61,607 nucleotides of DNA. It comes from Sanguibacter keddieii (GTDB taxonomy: Bacteria; Actinomycetota; Actinomycetes; Actinomycetales; Actinomycetaceae). The position numbers and the translations under genes are program-made. How positions within the stretch are numbered: position 1 is the first letter of the stretch; each line of letters starts with the position of its first letter. The stretch spans positions 1 to 61,607 of the forward strand of contig NZ_JVOJ01000037.1 of assembly GCF_001064145.1 (NCBI RefSeq). The letters are read 5' to 3'. The notes under the pieces were generated by a model. The model saw only the letters and a program-made list of their open reading frames with translations. It did no database searches and was not told where the DNA came from. Of the stretch, positions 56,101 through 61,607 are shown one piece after another.

Positions 56101-57101
56101 AGGCGCGGCACGGAGGTGGTGGTACCGAGCGTGCCCGGGTTGGTCAGGGTGACGGACGCGCCCTGGAAGTCGGCGGTGGTCAGCGTCGCCGTGCGGGCGC
56201 GCGCCACCAGGTCCTGGTAGGCGTCGACGAACTCGGCGAAGGTCAGCGTGTCTGCGTCGTGGATGACGGGGACCTTCAGCGAGTGATTGCCCTGCGCGTC
56301 GGCCACGTCGATGGCCAGGCCGAAGCCGATGTGCGCGAGCTGCTCGACGGCGGGCTTGCCGCCCTCGATCGTGTAGCGCACGTTGAGGTCGGGCATCTCG
56401 CACAGCGCCTCCACCAGGGCGTAGCCGATGAGGTGCGTGAAGGAGACCTTGCCGCCGACGGTGCGCGCCAGGTGCGCGTTGATGAGGGCGCGGTTTTCGA
56501 TGAGGAGCTTGGCCGGGATCTGGCGCTGGGAGGTGGCCGTGGGGATGGAGAGCGAGGCCTCCATGTGCTTGGCGGTCGCGCGCGCCGCGGACTTGAGGAT
56601 GTACAGCTCGTCGTGCGAGGGGGTGCCCTGGGAGAGCGTGAAGGCCGCGCGCCCGTGCTGTTGGCGCGTGTAGGGGCTGGTGGCCTCGGCGACGGCGGCG
56701 GGCGGGGCGGGCGGCAGGTCGGAACGCGTCACGGAGATGACGGGAGCGTGTTCGGTGGCGGCCGCCTCGGGCCCCTCATCTTCGATGTCGAGGGTCGGCG
56801 GGGTGACCGTCACGGGGGCGACGTGGTCAACTGGGGGTGCGACATTGACCGACGAGGCCGGGGCTGGCTGGGGCGTTGAGGGAGCGCCCTCGGGGATGTT
56901 GGGGCGCTTGGCGCGCAGCTGCGGGGGAGCGGACTCCGTGGAGAAATAGGCACGCCAGGAGGGATCCAAGAGCTGCGGATCGCGCTCGTAGAGGTCTCGC
57001 ATCTTCGCGATGTACCACTGCGGATCGGGCTGGGAAGCGGTGGGAGTGGGCACGTATTCCTCCGTAAGTGTCGCGCCGCGCGCATGGGCAAAATCCTGCA
57101 C
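53193..57101 (-). CDS. kgd: Multifunctional 2-oxoglutarate metabolism enzyme (Kgd/SucA)
   Basis: 1302 residues from GTG 57101, which lies seven bases after GGAGG; ATG 57107 is only one base from it. The N-terminus (QWYIAKMRDLYERDPQLLDPSWRAYF) is E1-type. An E2-like acyltransferase domain (about 120-400) has the active-site motif YDHRIIQGAASG. The thiamine-diphosphate E1 domain follows, with GDAAFIGQGV and NNQIGFTT. No lipoyl domain is present, as in mycobacterial Kgd. It decarboxylates 2-oxoglutarate for the TCA cycle or forms 2-hydroxy-3-oxoadipate. The linker contains PAPASS, site of a recurrent 13-mer. Confidence 0.95.
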   Translation of the reverse strand: MQDFAHARGATLTEEYVPTPTASQPDPQWYIAKMRDLYERDPQLLDPSWRAYFSTESAPPQLRAKRPNIPEGAPSTPQPAPASSVNVAPPVDHVAPVTVTPPTLDIEDEGPEAAATEHAPVISVTRSDLPPAPPAAVAEATSPYTRQQHGRAAFTLSQGTPSHDELYILKSAARATAKHMEASLSIPTATSQRQIPAKLLIENRALINAHLARTVGGKVSFTHLIGYALVEALCEMPDLNVRYTIEGGKPAVEQLAHIGFGLAIDVADAQGNHSLKVPVIHDADTLTFAEFVDAYQDLVARARTATLTTADFQGASVTLTNPGTLGTTTSVPRLMVGQGLIIGVGATDYPAEFRGVSPKRLAALGIGKTMFFSSTYDHRIIQGAASGRLLGLVDAKLSGRDGFYERVFTSLHVPARPYAWEADYDYDPNHEKGKPARIAELIHAYRSRGHLAADTDPLAYRVRRHPDLDISSYGLSVWDLDRPFPTGGFGGSDQMLLRDILTRLHDTYTRTVGIEYMHIQDPEQRAWVQQRIERPYEAPSPDAQRHILGTLIRAEAFEEFLQTKFMGQKRFSLEGGESLIPLLDHILADSARAGIHEVAIGMAHRGRLNVLANIAGKSYAQIFDEFEGNYMPNSVQGSGDVKYHLGTWGVYSLDDGLATKVYMGANPSHLEAADGVLEGIVRAKQEHLGDPDLPIIPILIHGDAAFIGQGVVQETFNLSQLEGYKTGGTIHVIVNNQIGFTTGPTQGRSTGYATDLAKGLQVPILHVNADDPEAVIRCAHLAFEYRNAFHKDVIIDMVCYRRRGHNEGDDPSMTQPVMYSLIDRIPSTRAVYIRGLVGRGQLTEDEARQSIAQYEAELGRILEETRAGGASSVSEINPGSRTHDPALTVGVGEAGESPDEEWTMPESQMPGIGMMIGWTSAAPAEQLRRIGHAHTHFPEGFEPHPKLRQLCERRLEMALGNKPIDWGFAELLAFGTLLMEGTGVRLSGEDVGRATFVQRHAILHDANDGREFTPLRFLTEDQARFDVWNSPLSEYGVLAFDYGYSLESPETLTIWEAQFGDFANGAQTVIDEFVCSAEQKWGQRSSLVMLLPHGYEGQGPDHSSARIERYLQLAAQDNMWIVQPSTPANYFHMLRTQAYKRPRKPLIAFTPKQLLRLSAASSRLDEFTSGAFLPVIGDHTITDPASVTRVLLCSGRLYYDLVKEREHRTDTSTAIIRLEQLYPLPEAEVAETLAQYPNASVTWAQDEPRNQGAWPHLALNLFPSLGRTVRVVSRPESATTAAGRASLHKEQAATLIAQAFEG

Positions 57102-57151
57102 GGCCATACCTCCGCAATTCTACCGCCGCGTGATCGTCTTCACGAAACCTG

Positions 57152-57195
57152 GTACACCTTTGGCGTGTACTTCAAGGGCCTTTGGTCCGTTGAAG
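57152..57195. promoter_or_regulatory. Two adjoining inverted repeats in the sucA upstream region
   Basis: GTACAC...GTGTAC (57152-57170) and CTTCAA...TTGAAG (57170-57195) touch end to end between sucA and its divergent neighbour. A minus-strand TAGAAT at 57122-57117 could be the sucA -10 box. Confidence 0.4.
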
Positions 57196-57275
57196 AATGA
57201 TTGTTGGCACATGCGCCGCGGTGTGTGGAAATGCGCGCTGGGGGAGCGGGACAGGCCCGCTAGACTGTAACCATC

Positions 57276-57377
57276 ATGGACTGCGACACTGCCGGCTTTC
57301 CCGCCGCTCTTTCTCACCCCTCCTCCGCGCGTGTACCCGCGAGGCGCACCGGCCTCGTCGAGGGGGCCACGCGATGA
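57276..57377 (+). CDS. Putative leaderless upstream ORF
   Basis: A 33-codon frame (MDCDTAGFPAAL...) whose ATG lies nine bases after TAGACT (57261-57266), a good -10 box, so transcription could start at or next to the ATG. It ends in ATGA overlap with the start of the CNNM/CorC gene. No Shine-Dalgarno is needed for leaderless actinobacterial mRNAs. It may couple or attenuate translation of the transporter. Not shown to be translated. Confidence 0.4.
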   Translation: MDCDTAGFPAALSHPSSARVPARRTGLVEGATR

Positions 57378-58702
57378 CGACCGCCCTCATGCTTCTGCTC
57401 GGCATCGTCCTGACCGCCGGAACCTTCGTCTTCGTTTCCGCCGAGTTCTCGCTCGTTGCGGTCGACCAGGCCGTCCTCGAGAAGAAGGCCGAGGAAGGGG
57501 ACCGTGGGGCCGCCTCCGTCCTGCGCGCCACTCGCACTCTGTCCACCCAGCTGTCGGGCGCGCAGGTGGGCATCACGCTGACCACGATCCTGCTCGGCTA
57601 CACGACGCAGAGCGCGCTGGCGGACCTGCTGCAGGACCTGCTCGGATCGGTCGGCCTCGCCTGGGGGCTTGCGACCGGCATCGCGGCATTCGTGGCCGCC
57701 GCGTTCATCAACGTGTTCTCGATGCTCTTCGGCGAGCTCGTCCCCAAGAACCTCGCCCTGGCCCACCCCCTGGCCACCGCCGTGCGCGTCGTCCCCTTCC
57801 AGATGGTCTTCACCGCCATCGCTCGCCCCATCATCTGGGTGCTGGGCGGCACCGCGAACTGGGTGCTCGCCCGCATGGGTATCGAGCCGCAGGAGGAGAT
57901 CTCCTCGGCGCGCTCCGCCTCCGAGTTGGCGGCCCTTGTCGAGCACTCAGCCGAGGAGGGCACGTTCGACACCTCGACAGCGGACCTGTTCACGAACACA
58001 ATCCGCATGTCCACTCTGAGCGCCGCCGACGTCATGACCGACCGCGGCCGCCTGCACACCCTCAGCGAGGGCGACAGCGCCCAGGACGTGCTCGACCTGG
58101 CCCACGAAACCGGGCACTCCCGATTCCCCGTGATCGGGGACGACTCCGACGACATCCTCGGCCTAGTGTCCCTGCGTCGCGCGGTTGCCGTGCCCGCCGA
58201 TCGTCGCGCCGAGGTTCCCGTGATTTCCTCGTCTCTCATGACCGACGCGCCCTCGGTTCCCGAGACCGCGCCGATCGGACCCCTCATGGTTCAGCTGCGC
58301 GACGAAGGCCTGCAAATGGCAGTCGTCGTCGACGAGTACGGCGGCGTCTCCGGCATCGTCACCCTCGAGGACGTCGTCGAGGAGATCGTCGGCGAGGTCT
58401 CCGACGAGCACGACCAGCGTCGCCTTGGCATCCGTCCGCGCCCCGACGGGACCTTCCTTGTTCCCGGCACGCTGCGCCCCGACGAGCTCGCGCGCCGCAC
58501 GGACATCAACCTGCCCGAGGACGGACCCTACGACACGATCGGCGGCCTCGTCATGAACGAGCTGGGCGAGATCCCGGTCGTCGGATCGCGCGTGAGCGTG
58601 GACGGCATCGGCATCGAGGTCACGCAGATGCAGGGCAGGCGCGTCGCCCAGGTGGCGATCACGCCCGCCTCCGAGACCGACGACGAGGAGGTGTCACTGT
58701 GA
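57374..58702 (+). CDS. CNNM/HlyC-CorC family transporter
   Basis: 442 residues from ATG 57374 (AGGGGG upstream). The N-terminal DUF21/CNNM domain has four hydrophobic segments (about 5-25, 55-75, 95-120 and 130-155; FGELVPKNLAL). Two CBS domains (about 205-325; GHSRFPVIGDDSDDILGLV; VVVDEYGGVSGIVTLEDVVEEIVGE) and a C-terminal CorC/HlyC domain follow. Such proteins are linked to magnesium or cobalt efflux. It is coupled to a shorter paralogue (GTGA) and preceded by a possible leader ORF. Confidence 0.9.
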   Translation: MTTALMLLLGIVLTAGTFVFVSAEFSLVAVDQAVLEKKAEEGDRGAASVLRATRTLSTQLSGAQVGITLTTILLGYTTQSALADLLQDLLGSVGLAWGLATGIAAFVAAAFINVFSMLFGELVPKNLALAHPLATAVRVVPFQMVFTAIARPIIWVLGGTANWVLARMGIEPQEEISSARSASELAALVEHSAEEGTFDTSTADLFTNTIRMSTLSAADVMTDRGRLHTLSEGDSAQDVLDLAHETGHSRFPVIGDDSDDILGLVSLRRAVAVPADRRAEVPVISSSLMTDAPSVPETAPIGPLMVQLRDEGLQMAVVVDEYGGVSGIVTLEDVVEEIVGEVSDEHDQRRLGIRPRPDGTFLVPGTLRPDELARRTDINLPEDGPYDTIGGLVMNELGEIPVVGSRVSVDGIGIEVTQMQGRRVAQVAITPASETDDEEVSL

Positions 58703-59733
58703 GCGTGGGAGTTGGTCTCGCCATCACCGTGGCCCTGCTGGCCGTCAACGCTTTTTTCGTCGCCGGCGAGTTCGCCGTCACCTCGACGCGCCGCTCGCAG
58801 GTCGAGCCTCTCGCGGATGAGGGCGCGCGCGGCTCGGCCGCTGCGCTGTACGCGCTACAGCACGTCTCCCTCATGCTGGCGATCTGTCAGCTCGGCGTGA
58901 CCGTCGCGTCCACGACGCTCGGTGTCGTCGCCGAGCCTGTGCTCGCCCACCTCGTCCAGTCGCCGCTCGGACGTTTGGGTGCGCCCGAGGCGACCAGTCA
59001 CGTCGTCGGCTTCGCCGCCGCCCTCGTGGTCGTTCTTTTCTGCCACGTCGTCTTCGGCGAGATGGTCCCGAAGAACATCTCGATCGCCGCCCCCGTGCGC
59101 ATGCTGCTGATCCTGGCCCCCGTCCTCGTGCGACTGGGCCACGTCCTGCGCCCGATTATCGAGGCCATGGATCGCTTCGCGAACTGGTTTGTGCGCCTAT
59201 CCGGCTATGAGCCGCGCTCGGAAATCTCGGCCTCCTACACGGTCGAGGAGGTCGCCTCGATCGTCGTCGCCTCGCAGGAGAAGGGCGTGCTGACCGACGA
59301 GCTGGGCCTACTCAGCGGCACCCTGGAATTCTCCGAGGAGACGGCTGGGACTGCGATGGTCCCCCTCGACAAGCTCATCGTCCTGCCCGAGGGTGCCACC
59401 CCGGCCGACGTGGAAGAACAGGTCGCCCACACGGGCTACTCGCGCTTCCCGATCGCCGGCGACGACGGTTCCATCGTCGGCTACGTGCACCTCAAAGACG
59501 TCCTGTACGCCACCGGCGAGGACCGCGAGCAGCCGATCACCCCGTGGCGCATCCGACGCCTCGAGGCCGTGTCCGCCGACGACCAGGTCGAAGACGCGCT
59601 GCGTCACATGCAGCGCACCGGCGTACACTGCGCCCTCGTGCGCGAGGCGGGTGCCGTCGTCGGCATCCTCTTCCTCGAGGACATCCTCGAACTGCTGGTC
59701 GGTGAAGTCCGAGACGTTCTCCAGCGCCCGTGA
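58699..59733 (+). CDS. CNNM/CorC family transporter, shorter paralogue
   Basis: 344 residues from GTG 58699 (GTGA overlap). It repeats the architecture of the gene before it: DUF21 membrane domain with FGEMVPKNISI and two CBS domains (HTGYSRFPIAGDDGSIVGYVHLKD; VVGILFLEDILELLVGEV), but stops before the CorC/HlyC domain. The tandem long-short pair is common in actinobacteria and may form a heteromer. It should regulate divalent cation flow at the membrane. Confidence 0.9.
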   Translation: MSVGVGLAITVALLAVNAFFVAGEFAVTSTRRSQVEPLADEGARGSAAALYALQHVSLMLAICQLGVTVASTTLGVVAEPVLAHLVQSPLGRLGAPEATSHVVGFAAALVVVLFCHVVFGEMVPKNISIAAPVRMLLILAPVLVRLGHVLRPIIEAMDRFANWFVRLSGYEPRSEISASYTVEEVASIVVASQEKGVLTDELGLLSGTLEFSEETAGTAMVPLDKLIVLPEGATPADVEEQVAHTGYSRFPIAGDDGSIVGYVHLKDVLYATGEDREQPITPWRIRRLEAVSADDQVEDALRHMQRTGVHCALVREAGAVVGILFLEDILELLVGEVRDVLQRP

Positions 59734-59804
59734 CGAGCCGCGATCCGCAAGGTACATTAGACCGAGGTCAAAACTTCGTGACGAACACAGACAAGGGGGA
59801 GAGC

Positions 59805-60761
59805 GTGAGCGACACCGAGTGCCCGCTGCCGAAGCGGTCGCAGCTGCGCGCGGCACGCCCCCACGACGCGGACGATCAGCAGGAGAACCCGACGACGTCT
59901 GCGATCCCGATGACTGACGAGGCCTCGGCCCCCGCCCCCGATCCCGCGACGGATCGAGACGGCGCGGAGGAAGCCCCGGCCTCGTCCGTGGGAGAGCGAC
60001 GTCGCAACGTTCACCCGGTCGGCTACGTGCTGCGCGCCTTCCTCGTGCTGGGGCTGGCGGCGACCACCATCGCCGTGCCCATGACGGGACGCGTCGGATC
60101 CGACTCCTCCCTGACCGTGCCCGCGCGAGCCTTCGGCGCCTCGATGGGCGGCCCCAGCTGGGCCGTGTCCTCCGCCCTGCCCCAGGCCACCGCCCTGGAC
60201 GGTACTCTCACCGCGAACTCCCGCGCCAAGGCCAAGGCCCCCGTGTCCATCACCGGCTGCGCGTCGGGCAACGGGGCGGACGGCAACCGCAACGTGCGCG
60301 TTGTCGCCGACACGATCTACTGGCCGTTGCCGGAGGGGACTTACACGATCACCTCGCCCTTCACGATGCGTATTTCGCCCGTGTCCGGCCAGCTCCTCGC
60401 CCACGAGGGCATCGACATGGCCGCCCCGCTCGACACGCCCATTACGGCCGTGTACGGCGGCGTCGTCGAGGAGGTTGCGGAGAACTCGCGCTCGGGTGCC
60501 TACGTGCAGATCAAGCACACGAAGTCTGACGGCACCGTCTTCCACTCCGCCTACCTGCACCAGTACATGAACAAAATTAAGGTGAAGGTCGGCGACACCG
60601 TCACCGCCGGGCAGGTCATCGGCGCGGTCGGCAACAACGGCTGGTCGACGGGCCCGCACCTGCACTTCGAAATCCACGACTCCTCGGATACCCCCGTGGA
60701 TCCGGACGCGTGGATGCAGACAAACAAAGCTGTTTATCTCGGACAGGAGTCTTGCTCATGA
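59805..60761 (+). CDS. M23-family peptidase (LytM domain)
   Basis: 318 residues from GTG 59805 (AAGGGGGAGAGC just upstream); a GTG at 59730 that overlaps the previous stop would add 25. After a cytoplasmic tail with the linker EEAPASSVGE, a helix (about 75-95) anchors the protein, and the exported part ends in a LytM domain. Zinc ligands: His-Asp in AHEGIDMAAP and the HLHFE motif near the end, with an SGAYVQIKH strand between. It should cut peptidoglycan cross-links or act as a regulator of amidases. Coupled to the next gene by ATGA. Confidence 0.9.
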   Translation: MSDTECPLPKRSQLRAARPHDADDQQENPTTSAIPMTDEASAPAPDPATDRDGAEEAPASSVGERRRNVHPVGYVLRAFLVLGLAATTIAVPMTGRVGSDSSLTVPARAFGASMGGPSWAVSSALPQATALDGTLTANSRAKAKAPVSITGCASGNGADGNRNVRVVADTIYWPLPEGTYTITSPFTMRISPVSGQLLAHEGIDMAAPLDTPITAVYGGVVEEVAENSRSGAYVQIKHTKSDGTVFHSAYLHQYMNKIKVKVGDTVTAGQVIGAVGNNGWSTGPHLHFEIHDSSDTPVDPDAWMQTNKAVYLGQESCS

Positions 60762-61585
60762 TGCCCGTGACCATGCGTCAGGGACCTATCGTTTTCGCCC
60801 ACCGCGGCGGCAGCGAGGAGGCCCCTGAGAACACGATGAGTGCCTTCGCCTACGCGTACGAGGCCGGGATCCGCCACGTGGAGACCGACGCCCACGTCAC
60901 CGCCGACGGCAAGGTCGTCATCTGTCACGACGAGACCGTGGACCGCTGCTACGACGGTACTGGCGTGATCGCTCAGATGACGTGGCGCGAGCTGTCCAAG
61001 CTACGCCACCGCGACTCCGGGGAGCAGATGCCGCTGCTCGCTCAGGTCCTCGAGGCCTTCCCCGACATGTACTTCAACATCGACGCGAAGGAGCCGGGCG
61101 TCGAAGGCCCCCTCCTCGACGTCATCGCCGACCACAGCGCGGCTGGCCGCGTGCTCGTGGCCTCCTTCTCTGAGCCTCGCCTGCGCGCCGTGCGCGACAT
61201 CGCCGCCTCGGACCCCACGCGCGCCGTCGCGACCTCGCTGGGTACCGAGGCCGTTGTGCGCCTCGTGGGTGCCGCGAAGTGCGCCACGAACCCAGCTTGG
61301 TGGCACGTGCCCGGCCCGCGCCAGGGCGCCATCGCCGCGCAGGTGCCCATGCACCAGGGCCCGATCCGCGTCGTCGATGAGCGCTTCGTGGCCACCGCCC
61401 ACACCCTGGGCCTGGCCGTCCACGTGTGGACCATCAACACGGTGGCCGACGTGCTGCGCCTCCTCGAGGTCGGCGTCGACGGCATCATCACCGACCGCCC
61501 CGTCTTCCTGCGCGACTTCCTGGACCAGCGAGGCCTGTGGACCCAGCCCCCGGCCCCCGGCGCTGCCTCGGGCCCCAGGGACTGA
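60758..61585 (+). CDS. Glycerophosphodiester phosphodiesterase
   Basis: 275 residues from ATG 60758 (AGGAG upstream; ATGA overlap). GDPD motifs: FAHRGGSEEAPENT near residue 12, VETDAHVTADGKVVICHDETVDR near 40 and a late VWTINTVADVLRLLEVGVDGIITDRP. It hydrolyses glycerophosphodiesters to glycerol-3-phosphate and an alcohol, and the catalytic His-Arg, Glu-Asp and His are intact. No signal sequence, so cytoplasmic. The short Pro/Ala-rich C-terminus ends just before the window edge. Confidence 0.93.
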   Translation: MMPVTMRQGPIVFAHRGGSEEAPENTMSAFAYAYEAGIRHVETDAHVTADGKVVICHDETVDRCYDGTGVIAQMTWRELSKLRHRDSGEQMPLLAQVLEAFPDMYFNIDAKEPGVEGPLLDVIADHSAAGRVLVASFSEPRLRAVRDIAASDPTRAVATSLGTEAVVRLVGAAKCATNPAWWHVPGPRQGAIAAQVPMHQGPIRVVDERFVATAHTLGLAVHVWTINTVADVLRLLEVGVDGIITDRPVFLRDFLDQRGLWTQPPAPGAASGPRD

Positions 61586-61607
61586 GGTTATTGCTTGAAA
61601 TGGCGGG

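Overview
The window is chromosomal DNA from a high-G+C actinobacterium. Gene content and order (WhiB next to a TIGR03089 protein, MtrA-MtrB-LpqB, ComF-HPF-SecA, AroA-RsgA and a SigH-RsrA-type pair, a multifunctional 2-oxoglutarate decarboxylase/dehydrogenase) match the conserved actinobacterial block that in Mycobacterium tuberculosis lies around Rv3222-Rv3266. Small genome style, choline-binding-like wall repeats and the accessory genes point to the Actinomycetaceae (Schaalia/Actinomyces type); the genus is an inference.

Layout. 1-6.6 kb: envelope polysaccharide genes (a truncated NlpC/P60 hydrolase, two family-2 glycosyltransferases, a DUF2142-like membrane protein, a lipoprotein, RmlB). 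6.6-13.5 kb: TIGR03089 protein, WhiB regulator, a giant membrane glycosyltransferase, DUF5719, a zincin-like protein, DUF3499. 13.5-20.9 kb: RDD and SpoIIM-like membrane proteins, then a tightly overlapping minus-strand operon of DUF58, MoxR ATPase, DUF4350, DUF4129 and a large membrane protein. 21-25.7 kb: mtrA-mtrB-lpqB-comF. 25.9-29.6 kb: hpf and secA, each with recognisable control signals. 29.6-34.2 kb: conserved actinobacterial genes of poorly known role (Rv3235-like, LysM, BldC-like HTH, SAF protein, CpaE/MinD-like ATPase, DUF6912). 34.2-44.3 kb: sbcCD, a glutamine amidotransferase, a small membrane protein, rsgA-aroA-doxX, sigH-anti-sigma and a 24-codon ribosomal protein bL37 gene.

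44.3-52.5 kb is the accessory part. It holds three copies of an iterated 19-bp repeat with a conserved 68-bp palindromic tail around an AbiEi/DUF559-type nuclease gene, an esterase, and a minus-strand tandem array of six paralogous membrane proteins, each ending in an exported domain with a conserved cysteine pair. One paralogue is broken, or switched off, at a run of seven G. This array is the best candidate for an undescribed system in the window.

52.5-61.6 kb returns to core genes: an SGNH-fold protein lacking its catalytic residues, kgd/sucA, two CNNM/CorC-type transporters preceded by a probable leaderless upstream ORF, an M23 peptidase and a glycerophosphodiester phosphodiesterase. Many neighbours overlap by ATGA, GTGA or TAATG, which implies translational coupling. 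No tRNA, rRNA, integrase, transposase or CRISPR array was seen.
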